Shown: positions 16,950-26,181 of the stretch, one piece after another | How positions within the stretch are numbered: the first letter of the stretch is position 1 | Layout of the letters: each line of letters opens with the position of its first letter | DNA from: JBHYDC01 sp051861205 | GTDB lineage: Bacteria > Pseudomonadota > Alphaproteobacteria > Rhizobiales > Pleomorphomonadaceae | Assembly (NCBI GenBank): GCA_051861205.1 | Contig: JBHYDC010000016.1 | Span: 1-64,000 of the forward strand | Length of the DNA: 64,000 bases | Reading direction: 5' to 3' | Translations under genes and position numbers: made by a program | Notes under the pieces: generated by a model | The model's input: only the letters and a program-made list of their open reading frames with translations | The model's database searches: none | What the model was told of the DNA's origin: nothing

Positions 16950-17816
16950 GTGCTCGATCGCCTGAAGAACCTTATCCCCGCCAAATTCCGAAAGGGAGCG
17001 CCCGTCGTTCCCGTTGTGCGGATGAGCGGCGCGATCGGCATTGGAACCAGCTTCCGCCCGGGTCTCTCCATGGCCACCGCCGCCGCCGCTCTGGAGCGTG
17101 CGTTTGCGGTCAAAGGCGCGCCGGCCGTGGCGCTTCTCATCAATTCGCCGGGCGGCTCGCCCGTGCAATCGCATCTGATCTTCCGCCGCATTCGCGCGCT
17201 GTCGGAGGAAAAGAAGATCCCCGTCATCGCCTATCTCGAAGACGTCGCGGCCTCCGGCGGCTACATGATCGCCTGCGCCGCCGACGAGATTGTCGCCGAT
17301 GCCTCCTCCATCGTCGGTTCGATCGGCGTCGTCTCGGCAAGTTTTGGCCTGGACCGCCTGATCGAGCGCTGGGGCATCGAGCGGCGCGTCTACACCTCCG
17401 GCACGCGCAAGGTCACGCTCGACCCGTTCCAGCCTGAGAACGCCGAAGACGTCGAGCATCTGAAAAGCCTTCAGCGCGATGTCCACCGCATGTTCATCGA
17501 TCTGGTGAAATCGCGCCGGGGCGACAATCTTTCGACCAGCGAGGATCTCTTCAGCGGCCTGTTCTGGGCCGGCGAAGCCGCCCGCGCCCTTGGCCTTGTC
17601 GACCGCGTCGGCGATCTGCGCTCGGATCTGCGCGCCCGCTTCGGCGACGAGGTGAAGACCAAGCTGATCGGTTCCGAGCGCGGCCTTTTCCGCCGCAAAC
17701 CGCTCGGCCTTGTCGCTGCGTCCGGCATCGACGGCGGCATCCCGCCGCTCGTTTCCGCCGACGAGGCGATGGCCGCGCTGGAGGTCCGTGCGCTCTGGGC
17801 GCGCTATGGGCTGTAA
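16950..17816 (+). CDS. S49-family serine peptidase (SppA/SohB-like)
   Basis: 288 residues from a GTG at 16950. The ClpP-like fold is shown by ALLINSPGGSPVQS (oxyanion region), EDVAASGGYMIACAAD, which carries the nucleophilic Ser, and IVGSIGVVSA. A basic partner is likely in the SGTRKVTLDPF segment. Family members degrade signal peptides or membrane protein fragments. There is no clear N-terminal membrane anchor, so it may be cytosolic or peripheral. It is followed by a small membrane protein and glyQ, an arrangement I know from other Hyphomicrobiales. Confidence 0.9.
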   Translation: MLDRLKNLIPAKFRKGAPVVPVVRMSGAIGIGTSFRPGLSMATAAAALERAFAVKGAPAVALLINSPGGSPVQSHLIFRRIRALSEEKKIPVIAYLEDVAASGGYMIACAADEIVADASSIVGSIGVVSASFGLDRLIERWGIERRVYTSGTRKVTLDPFQPENAEDVEHLKSLQRDVHRMFIDLVKSRRGDNLSTSEDLFSGLFWAGEAARALGLVDRVGDLRSDLRARFGDEVKTKLIGSERGLFRRKPLGLVAASGIDGGIPPLVSADEAMAALEVRALWARYGL

Positions 17817-17909
17817 CGCCGCAGCAAAGTTTAAACCACGCTGCAAAATCCAGCTTGCCACGATTCACCATGAATGGTCTGATGACCTGATTAAGACGGG
17901 AGTAGTGCC

Positions 17910-18101
17910 ATGCCACCGCTCGTTGCCCTGGCCGTAGCCGGGGCCGGCCTCTACCTAGCCGGCCGCTTTCTCAAGGCCGAAATGTCCCGCGTCGCGCGCA
18001 TTCTCGAAGAGAGAACCGCCGAACCGAAGCGGGTCGAGATCAAACTCGACAAGGATCCAGACACCGGCACCTACCGGTACAAGGGTCCGGGCGAAGTCTG
18101 A
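17910..18101 (+). CDS. Small conserved membrane-anchored protein
   Basis: 63 residues. An N-terminal hydrophobic helix (PPLVALAVAGAGLYLAGRFL) is followed by a charged helix and a short KDPDTGTYRYKG segment. AAGACGGGAG lies upstream of ATG 17910. I know similar small proteins next to S49 peptidase and glyQ in related bacteria but no function. It might anchor or modulate the peptidase; that is a guess from position only. Confidence 0.65.
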   Translation: MPPLVALAVAGAGLYLAGRFLKAEMSRVARILEERTAEPKRVEIKLDKDPDTGTYRYKGPGEV

Positions 18102-18126
18102 GATAGAACTGGTGGCGTCTTCTTCT

Positions 18127-18245
18127 ACCTCTCCCACAAGGTGAGAAGGAGAACGCGCGTCGTGCTCGCACTGAGGGACACGGATTTCCCTTGCGCCGAC
18201 CGCGTCTGCCCTCCCAAGCACCCCGTCGCTTCGCCGCCCCACACA
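18127..18245. repeat. Degenerate copy of the intergenic inverted-repeat element
   Basis: The left end ACCTCTCCCACAAGGTGAGAAGG and the right end CCCCGTCGCTTCGCC-GCCCCACA are altered forms of the arms seen at 12958-13233. The middle has diverged. It lies in the 230-base gap before glyQ. Confidence 0.5.
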
Positions 18246-18331
18246 CTCCAAGCCCCCCACCAGCTTGACGCCTCCCCACGGCCAACCTAGGTTCGCGCGC
18301 CCGCGTTCCTCCCGCCGTTTCGGATGCCTCC

Positions 18332-19285
18332 ATGACCGCCACCGCTCTCGACGCCAACGACCCGCGCCGCTCGTTCCAGGGGTTGCTGCTCACGCTTCAG
18401 CGGTTTTGGGCGGAGCAGGGCTGTGTGGTGTTGCAGCCCTATGACATGGAGGTTGGCGCCGGCACGTTCCATCCGGCGACCACCTTGCGCTCGCTCGGGC
18501 CGCGCCCGTGGAAGGCGGCTTATGTTCAGCCCTCGCGCCGGCCGACCGACGGGCGCTATGGCGAGAACCCCAACCGGTTCCAGCACTACTACCAGTTTCA
18601 GGTCATCCTGAAGCCGTCGCCGGCGAATTTGCAGGATCTCTACCTGCAAAGCCTCACCGCCATCGGCCTCGATCCCAAGCTGCACGACATCCGCTTTGTC
18701 GAGGACGACTGGGAAAGCCCCACGCTTGGCGCTTGGGGCCTTGGCTGGGAATGCTGGTGCGACGGGATGGAGGTGAGCCAGTTCACCTATTTCCAGCAGG
18801 TCGCCGGCATCGAATGCTCGCCGGTCTCCGGCGAACTCACCTATGGCCTTGAGCGTCTCGCCATGTATCTGCAAGGCGTCGACAATGGTTTCGAGCTGAA
18901 TTTCAACGGCCGCGAGGGGGCCGAGAAGGTCACTTACGGCGACGTATTCAAGCAGGCGGAGGAGGAATACTCCCGCCACAACTTCGAATACGCCGACACC
19001 GAAAAGCTGATGAACCATTTCCGCGATGCCGAGGAGGAATGCAAAAGCCTCCTCGCCCAAGGTGCCGCCGCAGGCACGGCCGACGGCTTGCACAAGTGCG
19101 TTCTGCCCGCATACGATCAGTGCATCAAAGCCAGCCATCGCTTCAATCTCTTGGACGCGCGCGGCGTGATCTCCGTCACCGAGCGGCAAAGCTACATCCT
19201 GCGCGTGCGTGAGCTTGCGAAGGCGTGCGGTGAGGCTTGGCTGAAAACGGTCGCGGGCGGCGCGGAAGCGGCGGTTCAGCCGTAG
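18332..19285 (+). CDS. glyQ: Glycyl-tRNA synthetase, alpha subunit
   Basis: 317 residues, standard for GlyQ. The alpha subunit is the catalytic class II core that activates glycine. FQGLLLTLQRFWAEQGCVV, QPYDMEVGAGTFHPATTLR and VQPSRRPTDGRYGENPNRFQ (about residues 62-81) are near-invariant in the family. The start at ATG 18332 fits. Its partner glyS is 5.5 kb away on the opposite strand. Confidence 0.97.
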   Translation: MTATALDANDPRRSFQGLLLTLQRFWAEQGCVVLQPYDMEVGAGTFHPATTLRSLGPRPWKAAYVQPSRRPTDGRYGENPNRFQHYYQFQVILKPSPANLQDLYLQSLTAIGLDPKLHDIRFVEDDWESPTLGAWGLGWECWCDGMEVSQFTYFQQVAGIECSPVSGELTYGLERLAMYLQGVDNGFELNFNGREGAEKVTYGDVFKQAEEEYSRHNFEYADTEKLMNHFRDAEEECKSLLAQGAAAGTADGLHKCVLPAYDQCIKASHRFNLLDARGVISVTERQSYILRVRELAKACGEAWLKTVAGGAEAAVQP

Positions 19286-19404
19286 CGCATTGTTCAGCGA
19301 TCGCTAACAGTGTGTGTAGGGTGTAGCGCTGGGAATTAACACGTCCGACGTTCGGGCCATGCTAGATTTCGCCCATAGGCACTTTTGCCTGGGGGACGAT
19401 CACC

Positions 19405-19644
19405 ATGGTCACACCTGTCATCGCGCAAAAAGCACCTTATGCCGTCGAAGTCGAAGCCGGCGAAACCTATTGGTGGTGCAGTTGCGGGCAGAGCAAGAAC
19501 CAGCCCTTCTGCGACGGCAGCCACTCCGGTTCCGATTTCCTGCCCAAGTCCTTCACCGCCGAGGAAGACGGCACGAAGTATCTCTGCGGCTGCAAAATGA
19601 CCGCGAACAGCCCCTTCTGCGACGGGTCCCATCAGGCTCTCTGA
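19405..19644 (+). CDS. Tandem CDGSH iron-sulfur protein
   Basis: 79 residues containing two CDGSH units: Cys 25, Cys 27, Cys 36, His 40 and Cys 61, Cys 63, Cys 72, His 76 (CSCGQSKNQPFCDGSH and CGCKMTANSPFCDGSH). Each should bind a 2Fe-2S cluster through three Cys and one His. Bacterial tandem CDGSH proteins are linked to redox or iron homeostasis, but no specific function is known for this one. It converges with ispE, 2 bases between the stops. Confidence 0.92.
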   Translation: MVTPVIAQKAPYAVEVEAGETYWWCSCGQSKNQPFCDGSHSGSDFLPKSFTAEEDGTKYLCGCKMTANSPFCDGSHQAL

Positions 19645-19646
19645 AC

Positions 19647-20537
19647 TTAGCCGTAGCCTTCGCAAGGCGTTCTCAGCGGCGCCGCGCGCACCCACCAATC
19701 GGGCCGCGCGGCGGATAGACCATCGGCCGCGGCAATCGCCATGTCCGCCGTGGCGAACAGCGCAAAGCAGGTCGCGCCCGAGCCCGACATGCGCACTAAG
19801 GCCACGCCCTCCAGCGCGGACAGCGCCTCCAGCACGTCCGTAATAACCGGCGCGAGCGATTGCGCGGGCGCTTCCAGATCGTTGCGGCAGGCGGCCAGAG
19901 CCGCCAGAAAGCCGAAGGTATCTGCCCGCCATCGATCCGGCAGTGGTCCATTGTTCTTGTTTTCCAGCCGCCTGAACACCTCCGGCGTCGACACCGCCAC
20001 ACCGGGGTGTGCGAGTAGAATACCAAGCGCGGGTACATCCGGCACGGGCACCAAAATCTCGCCGATGCCGCTGGCCCGAAGCGGCTGCGACGTCAGGCAC
20101 ATCGGCACATCGGCCCCCAGCCGCGTCGCAATCTCGATCACGGCGGAATCGCTCGGTGCAACATCCCAGGCCCGGCTCAGCAGCCGCAGCGCTGCGGCGG
20201 CATCCGCCGATCCGCCGCCAAGGCCGGAGGCTGTGGGAAGCTGCTTTTCAAGATGAAGCGCCGCCCCCGGCCGCCGTCCCGTACGCTGCTCCACAAGATC
20301 GGCCAACGCCCGCGCCGCCCGCATCACCAGATTGTCGTCCACGGGCAGACCGGAAAGCGCGCGCGCCCCCGGTCCGCAGATCGCCAGCGTCAAATTCTCT
20401 GCCCGCTCCAGCCTCAGCACATCGCTGAACCCTGGAAACGCCACCAGAGTATCCAAGAGGTGATAGCCGTCGGCCCGCTGGCCAACCACATGCAGCGCAA
20501 GGTTCACCTTGGCCCGCGCCAGTTCCAGCATGCTCAT
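19647..20537 (-). CDS. ispE: 4-diphosphocytidyl-2-C-methyl-D-erythritol kinase
   Basis: 296 residues, a GHMP kinase of the MEP isoprenoid pathway that phosphorylates CDP-ME. The start ARAKVNLALHVVGQRADGYH contains the substrate-binding Lys and the HxL motif, and LPTASGLGGGSADAAAALR is the ATP-binding loop. VRMSGSGATCFALF is the third GHMP motif. It follows the TPR gene by 28 bases on the same strand, so these are probably one operon. Its product feeds the polyprenyl synthase at 13269. Confidence 0.96.
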   Translation of the reverse strand: MSMLELARAKVNLALHVVGQRADGYHLLDTLVAFPGFSDVLRLERAENLTLAICGPGARALSGLPVDDNLVMRAARALADLVEQRTGRRPGAALHLEKQLPTASGLGGGSADAAAALRLLSRAWDVAPSDSAVIEIATRLGADVPMCLTSQPLRASGIGEILVPVPDVPALGILLAHPGVAVSTPEVFRRLENKNNGPLPDRWRADTFGFLAALAACRNDLEAPAQSLAPVITDVLEALSALEGVALVRMSGSGATCFALFATADMAIAAADGLSAARPDWWVRAAPLRTPCEGYG

Positions 20538-20565
20538 GATTTCTGTCCGGCCTGGCCGTCAGCGC

Positions 20566-22317
20566 TCACGGCTTGGCTGTCGCATCGGGCTTGCCGGCGT
20601 CGGCCGAGGCCGGACCCTCCGGATCGACCAATCCGCTTTCCAGCTTTTTGAGGATATTGGCCAATTCTTCCGGTTCCGGATCGCGGTCCCGGGCATGTCG
20701 CCACTGGAAACGTGCTTCAAGCTTGCGGCCAACCTTCCAGTAGGCATCGCCCAGGTGATCGTTGATCACGGCGTCCTCCGGCTTCAGATCCACGGCCTTT
20801 TCCAACTCCCGAACCGCGTCGTCATAGCGGCCGAGCTTGTAATAGGCCCAGCCCAGGCTATCCACGATATAGCCGTCCATCGGCTCAAGCTCGACGGCCT
20901 TTTTGATCATCGCCAAGGCTTCGTCATAGTTCATGCCGCGATCGACCCAGGAATAACCAAGGTAATTCAGCACCAGCGGTTGATCGGGGCGCAGGCGAAG
21001 GGCGGTTTTGAAGTCCTTTTCCGCCTCGTTCCACCGGTCCGTCCGCTCATATGTGATGCCACGGCTGTAGAACAGTTGCCAATTGGCGGACTTCGGATCC
21101 TTCAGCGTGTCGATGCCCTTGGAATAGACTTCGGCGGCCTCGTTAAACATCTTGCGAACGCGCAGCACGTTGCCGAGCGCCGTCACCGCGTCCAGATCCG
21201 ACGGGTCCGCCTCGATGAGGCTGGAGAGATGCGCGCGCGCCTCATCCACCTTGTCGAGCGCGTTATACTCAAAGCCTATCATGATTTCGGCGTTGCGTTT
21301 CAGCGGCGATTTGGGCGAAACGCCGTTCAAAAGTTCGATCGCACGTTCATGCTGCTCGGACCGCTGGAAGGCTTCGGCCAGCGAAATCCGAGCCATATCC
21401 GCCTTCGGGTTCAGTGTCAGTGCGAGGCGCAGAAAGGTCAGGCCAAGCTCGTTGCTGTCGTCGCGTGCGCTTGCCGATCCGATGCCGGAGAGGATTTCCG
21501 CCGCCCCCGCGCTCACATTCGCGATGGCAGCCGCCGGCTTTCGGCCGGTTTCAATGTCGCGCAGCAGCACGGCGAGCACCGGGTGGTCGGGCACCCGGTC
21601 CAGCGCGCCGGTGAGAGCCGCCTTCGCCTCGTCCATCTTGCCGGCGCGGGCCAGCGTGCGCGCATGCGCCTCGATCACCGCCACGGCGTTGTCGTCGGTC
21701 GCGCGGGCTGCGGCAAGGCGCTTGATCGCCTCGTCGCTATCGCCCGAAAAAGCTGCGATCAGGCCGCCGTGATAGTTGCGGAAGAAGGCATACCACTGTT
21801 CGCCGTCCAGCTTGTCCAGCCGGGCGAGGGCACGCTTGGGGTTGCCAGCGCCCACTTCCGCCCAGGCTGAAAGCACTTCGGCCGTAAGCCCGACCAGCGG
21901 ACCGGCATTGATTCGCTTGAATTCCTGCACCGCCGTCGTCCAGCGCTTTCTTTGAAGCGCATCGACGCCGATCGTCAGTGCCGCCAGCGGATTGTTGCGA
22001 TCGATCGCCTGCAAGCGCTGTGCGTAAACCTTCGCCTTGGCCGCGTTTCCGGCCGCCAGCGAAAGCACCAGCGTGCGTTCCAAAAGGAACGGATCATCAG
22101 GATCGTCTTGTAGAGCCTCGGAAAAGAAGCGCGCTGCCGCGTCAAGATCGGCTTGTTGCCCCGCGAACCGCGCCGCCAGATAGTTCCCCGCAAGCGTTTC
22201 GGCCACCGGGTCCATCAGTGCGGGTTCCACCTTCGTCGCACCCGTCGCCAGCATGACCGCGACCAAACTCGCCGCCAAACCCGCCACCACCCGGCCCCTG
22301 AAAAACACAACCGTCAT
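20566..22317 (-). CDS. Periplasmic or membrane-anchored tetratricopeptide repeat protein
   Basis: 583 residues from ATG 22317, chosen because GGGAG lies about 9 bases ahead; a GTG at 22341 is the alternative. An N-terminal hydrophobic segment (about 8-29) looks like a signal or anchor. The rest is a chain of about ten 34-residue TPR helices; the last are the most regular (AEVYSKGIDTLKDPKSANW, NEAEKDFKTALRLRPDQP, DDAVRELEKAVDLKPEDAV). TPR arrays hold protein partners; none is known here. The gene order TPR-ispE is familiar in Hyphomicrobiales. Confidence 0.85.
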   Translation of the reverse strand: MTVVFFRGRVVAGLAASLVAVMLATGATKVEPALMDPVAETLAGNYLAARFAGQQADLDAAARFFSEALQDDPDDPFLLERTLVLSLAAGNAAKAKVYAQRLQAIDRNNPLAALTIGVDALQRKRWTTAVQEFKRINAGPLVGLTAEVLSAWAEVGAGNPKRALARLDKLDGEQWYAFFRNYHGGLIAAFSGDSDEAIKRLAAARATDDNAVAVIEAHARTLARAGKMDEAKAALTGALDRVPDHPVLAVLLRDIETGRKPAAAIANVSAGAAEILSGIGSASARDDSNELGLTFLRLALTLNPKADMARISLAEAFQRSEQHERAIELLNGVSPKSPLKRNAEIMIGFEYNALDKVDEARAHLSSLIEADPSDLDAVTALGNVLRVRKMFNEAAEVYSKGIDTLKDPKSANWQLFYSRGITYERTDRWNEAEKDFKTALRLRPDQPLVLNYLGYSWVDRGMNYDEALAMIKKAVELEPMDGYIVDSLGWAYYKLGRYDDAVRELEKAVDLKPEDAVINDHLGDAYWKVGRKLEARFQWRHARDRDPEPEELANILKKLESGLVDPEGPASADAGKPDATAKP

Positions 22318-22446
22318 CAGCCAAGGCTCCCAGATCGCCACCGCGAAAACCGCTCAAACCCGATCAGTGACGGAGGATGGCGGCAAAGGCATGGCGGGGC
22401 AAGGGGCTGGTCACTTCACAAAGAGTTCGGGTAACGCTCGCGCCGC

Positions 22447-23436
22447 TCACGCCACCTCCACCACTACCCGCCCCCTGATCTTGCCCTCGCTGATATCGCG
22501 CGCCGCGCCGATCGCGTCTTCCAGGCCGATCGTTCGCGTCAGCGAGGCCAGCTTGGCCCGGTCGATGTCGCGGGAAAGGCGCTCCCAGGCCACGTCGCGC
22601 TTGGCCCTCGGCACGGACACCGAGTTAATGCCCAGCAGCGAGACGCCGCGCAGGATGAAGGGGGCGACGGAGGAGGGCAGGTCCATGCCGCCCGCGTTGC
22701 CGCAGGCTGCGATGGCGCCTTCGGCTTTCGTCATGGCGAGAATGTTGGCGAGCGTGGTGGACCCCACGTTGTCGATGCCGGCAGCCCAGCGTTCCTTAGC
22801 GAGCGGCTTGGCCGGGCCGGATAGTTCGGCGCGCGGCACGATCTCGTGGGCGCCAAGGCTTATCAAATAATCGGCTTCCTCCGGCCGTCCGGTGGTGGCG
22901 ATCACGTGCCAGCCGGCTTGGTTCAGAAGCATAAGCCCCACGGATCCCACGCCGCCTGCCGCGCCCGTCACCACGGCGGGGCCGTCGGCGGGTGTCAGGC
23001 CGTGCTTTTCCAGTGCGATCAGCGACAGCATCGCGGTGAATCCGGCAGTGCCGATCGCCATGCATTCGGCCGCCGAAAGTCCGTTCGGCTTGTGGATCAG
23101 CCAGTCGCCCTTCACGCGCGCCAGCTTCGCCCAGCCACCAAGGTGCCCCTCGCCAACACCCCAGCCACCTAGCACCACCGCGTCGCCCGGCTTGAAATGG
23201 GGGTCTTGCGAGGCGACCACTTCGCCCGCGAAATCCACACCGGGCACCATCGGCCAGCGCCGCACCACGGGCAGCTTGCCCGTCACGGCCAGCCCGTCCT
23301 TGTAGTTCACGGTGGAGTGGGTGACGCGCACCGTCACGTCGCCCTCCATCAGGTCGGCCTCGGCCATCCGCGTCAGCGCCACGCTCTGGCGCTTTTCCTC
23401 GTCGCGGGTGATGACGACGGCTTCGAACGTGTCCAT
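22447..23436 (-). CDS. acuI: Acrylyl-CoA reductase (AcuI/YhdH), zinc-free MDR oxidoreductase
   Basis: 329 residues. It belongs to the medium-chain dehydrogenase/reductase family lacking the catalytic zinc. The opening STVNYKDGLAVTGK, the segment VPGVDFAGEV, and the cofactor loop VTGAAGGVGSVGLMLLNQ (about 150-170) fit AcuI/YhdH, which reduces acrylyl-CoA with NADPH in 3-hydroxypropionate or DMSP metabolism. Related quinone reductases share the fold, so the substrate is likely but not certain. It is transcribed alone. Confidence 0.9.
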   Translation of the reverse strand: MDTFEAVVITRDEEKRQSVALTRMAEADLMEGDVTVRVTHSTVNYKDGLAVTGKLPVVRRWPMVPGVDFAGEVVASQDPHFKPGDAVVLGGWGVGEGHLGGWAKLARVKGDWLIHKPNGLSAAECMAIGTAGFTAMLSLIALEKHGLTPADGPAVVTGAAGGVGSVGLMLLNQAGWHVIATTGRPEEADYLISLGAHEIVPRAELSGPAKPLAKERWAAGIDNVGSTTLANILAMTKAEGAIAACGNAGGMDLPSSVAPFILRGVSLLGINSVSVPRAKRDVAWERLSRDIDRAKLASLTRTIGLEDAIGAARDISEGKIRGRVVVEVA

Positions 23437-23629
23437 GGCGGCCTCCCGGGCAACTCATCATGTTGGGAAATACCTAGCACGGCCTGCCGGGCCCGCGAAT
23501 TGGCCTAAGGAAGCAATCCGCGTCACCGGATCCGCGGCCTTTTAACGCCGCATAAACCTTACCGGCACATTCTTCACGTCTATCCGGAACAGGTGCCTGT
23601 CGGCCCATCGGCCACTGCCTAGCGTACCG

Positions 23630-24823
23630 GTGATGGACGGGGTTGTCATGCGTCGACGTCGCATCGCACCGAGGGCGCTCGGCATGCTAACCGCCGTTTT
23701 CTGCGCGGCGGGCGTCATGGCCGTGTTCGTTTCGCCTACCGATTTTTCGCAGCGTCCAGGCATTCTCACCGCTTTGCCCGTCGCGGTCATCGCAATGGAC
23801 GAGGCACCGCACAGCGCCGCCGGCGTCGGCAGCCTGTCGCTCGGAGATGTCGGCGGGCAGGCGGCCGTCGCGGTCGGTGCCAGCGGTGTCGTGGTGATCG
23901 AGGGCTCCGGCCCTATCGAAATTGATTCGATCGTCACCGGCACCATCACCACCGCCGATCCCGCCTCCGCCGAAGAGCAGGTGGACCGCTCCTGGAAGGG
24001 CGACCGCTACACGCCGATGCCGCCGATCCCAGGCCCCGCTTTTGCGCCCGCCTCCCTCATCGACGACCAGACCCATCTGACCCCGCCCGATCCCGGCGCC
24101 GACCCCTTCGCCATCTTCGCCGCTGCGAACACTTCGGGCGCCGCCCGCTTCGTCCGTCCTGCGCCCACCGCGCTGCAAATGGCGGCGATGGCGCCCGCGC
24201 CTCTGCCGCCCCGCCGCCCCGCCGTGCCCGCCGCCTTGCCCTCCGTCCCCACGGTGATGAACGCCTATGCCTCCATGGGCGCCGAGCCTGCCGCGCAAGG
24301 CATGTTCGACGCGCTGTTCGCCGTCCCGAAAAGCCGCCCGGATGCGCCGGGCGTCACCGTCGGCCCTGGTGATCACTGGTGGAAAGCACTCGCGCTTCCC
24401 GCCACCGTCTACACCGCGTCCGAGCAACGCTGCCTAGCCGAAGCGGTCTATTTCGAGGCGCGGGGCGAGGGCCGCAAAGGCCAGACCGCCGTTGCTCAGG
24501 TCGTCTTGAACCGCGTCAAGAACCCCGCCTATCCCAGTACCATCTGCGGCGTCGTCTATCAGAACCAATCGATGCGCAACGCCTGCCAATTCTCTTTCGC
24601 CTGCGACGGCATCAAGGATGTCGTGCGCCCCGGCCGCGCTTGGCACAGGGCGGAATTGGTGGCGCGCGACACCACCTTCGGCGGCGTCTGGCTCGAAAAT
24701 GTCGGCACCGCCACCCATTATCACGCCACCAGCGTGCGCCCGAATTGGGCTGCGGTGTTCACGAAAAAAGCGAAAATCGGCCGCCATGTCTTCTATCAAA
24801 CGATCTACGGCGGCTGGAGCTGA
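23630..24823 (+). CDS. SleB-type cell wall hydrolase
   Basis: 397 residues from ATG 23630; ATG 23648 is an alternative closer to the signal anchor RRRRIAPRALGMLTAVFCAA. A 200-residue Pro/Ala-rich linker leads to a C-terminal Hydrolase_2 (SleB/CwlJ) domain: EQRCLAEAVYFEARGEGRKG carries the catalytic Glu, followed by VVLNRVKNPAYPSTICGVVY and QFSFACDG. It should cleave peptidoglycan in the periplasm. The neighbours do not indicate its cell-cycle role. Confidence 0.88.
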   Translation: MMDGVVMRRRRIAPRALGMLTAVFCAAGVMAVFVSPTDFSQRPGILTALPVAVIAMDEAPHSAAGVGSLSLGDVGGQAAVAVGASGVVVIEGSGPIEIDSIVTGTITTADPASAEEQVDRSWKGDRYTPMPPIPGPAFAPASLIDDQTHLTPPDPGADPFAIFAAANTSGAARFVRPAPTALQMAAMAPAPLPPRRPAVPAALPSVPTVMNAYASMGAEPAAQGMFDALFAVPKSRPDAPGVTVGPGDHWWKALALPATVYTASEQRCLAEAVYFEARGEGRKGQTAVAQVVLNRVKNPAYPSTICGVVYQNQSMRNACQFSFACDGIKDVVRPGRAWHRAELVARDTTFGGVWLENVGTATHYHATSVRPNWAAVFTKKAKIGRHVFYQTIYGGWS

Positions 24824-24955
24824 CGTCAAACGCCGCGCTCACCGGTCCGCAGCTACACCTCAAATCGCGATCATACCCATTCGTTCTATTCATTAGAGCC
24901 CGGCGAAACGGTGCGTTAGAAGGTTGAAGCAGCCCCCGACCGCCGAGTCTGCCTC

Positions 24956-26179
24956 ATGACCACCGCGCCCGCCCGCGTCGCAGTTCCCCCCGCCGTCATC
25001 ATCGTCTGCGGGTGCCTCGTCGCGATGCTCACCTTCGGGCCGCGCTCGACGATGGGCTTTTTCCTCACGCCCATGACGACCGCCAACGGATGGAGCCGGG
25101 AAGCCTTCGCCTTCGCGATTGCCTTGCAAAACCTTCTTTGGGGCATCGGCCAGCCATTCGCCGGCATGCTTGCCGATCGCTTCGGCACTTGGCGCGTGCT
25201 GTCCTTAGGGGCGCTGCTTTATGTCGTCGGTCTCGTGTTGATGGCCCGGACTACGGACCCGACAACCTTGCAATTCACGGCCGGCGTGCTGCTTGGTCTG
25301 GGCATTGCGGGTTCGGCCTTTTTCATGGTGCTCGCCGCCTTCGCCCGCCTGCTGCCGGAAAGCTTCCGCCCCACCGCCTTTGGTCTGGGCACCGCCGCCG
25401 GGTCCATGGGCCAGTTGCTCTTTGCTCCGATCGGCCTCAGCGTGATCGATGCCTATGGCTACCAGACCGCGCTGCTCGTGCTCGCCGGTTTTGTTCTCAC
25501 GGTGCCGTTGCTCGCCATTCCGCTAAAGGGCCGGCCGGCCCCGGGCGGCGGCATCGGCGGCCGGGATCAGACGATCTTTGAAGCTCTCGGCGAGGCCTTC
25601 CGCCATCGCTCGTTTCTGCTCCTGGTCGCGGGCTTCTTCGTCTGCGGTTTCCATGTGGCCTTCATCACAACCCATCTGCCGCCCTACATCGCCGACAAGG
25701 GGCTGGATCCGCATTGGGGCGCCTGGGCCATCGGCCTGATCGGGGCCTTCAACATTGTGGGAGCGCTCGCCGCGGGCCAGCTTTCCGGGCGCTATCCGAA
25801 GCGCTACCTGCTCTCACTCATCTATTTCAGCCGCGCCGTTGTCTACGGCCTGTTCTGGCTGCTGCCCCTAACGCCTACGACGGTTATCCTGTTCGCCGCC
25901 GCCGCGGGCTTGCTTTGGCTGTCCACCATTCCACCTACGCAGGGCCTCGTCGGCGTCATGTTCGGCACCCGCTACATCGCCATGCTGTCCGGCTTCGTGT
26001 TCTTCTCCCACCAGATCGGCGCCTTCCTCGGCGTCTGGCTCGGTGGGCGCGTTTACGACCTCACAGGCAACTACGACCTCGTCTGGCAAATCGGCATCGC
26101 GCTCGGCCTTTTCGGCGCCGTCGTCCATCTGCCGATCGTGGAGCGCCCGGTCAAACGGCTACAACCGCTCACCGCCTGA
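24956..26179 (+). CDS. MFS transporter, OxlT/monocarboxylate type
   Basis: 407 residues with 12 predicted membrane segments. The N-half has FGPRSTMGFFLTPM and the loop GMLADRFGTWRVL, the MFS motif between helices 2 and 3. The pattern with GWSREAFAFAIALQNLLWG resembles the oxalate/formate and monocarboxylate antiporter family. The substrate cannot be deduced. The gene is convergent with the VapC-like gene, 2 bases apart. Confidence 0.85.
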   Translation: MTTAPARVAVPPAVIIVCGCLVAMLTFGPRSTMGFFLTPMTTANGWSREAFAFAIALQNLLWGIGQPFAGMLADRFGTWRVLSLGALLYVVGLVLMARTTDPTTLQFTAGVLLGLGIAGSAFFMVLAAFARLLPESFRPTAFGLGTAAGSMGQLLFAPIGLSVIDAYGYQTALLVLAGFVLTVPLLAIPLKGRPAPGGGIGGRDQTIFEALGEAFRHRSFLLLVAGFFVCGFHVAFITTHLPPYIADKGLDPHWGAWAIGLIGAFNIVGALAAGQLSGRYPKRYLLSLIYFSRAVVYGLFWLLPLTPTTVILFAAAAGLLWLSTIPPTQGLVGVMFGTRYIAMLSGFVFFSHQIGAFLGVWLGGRVYDLTGNYDLVWQIGIALGLFGAVVHLPIVERPVKRLQPLTA

Positions 26180-26181
26180 GA

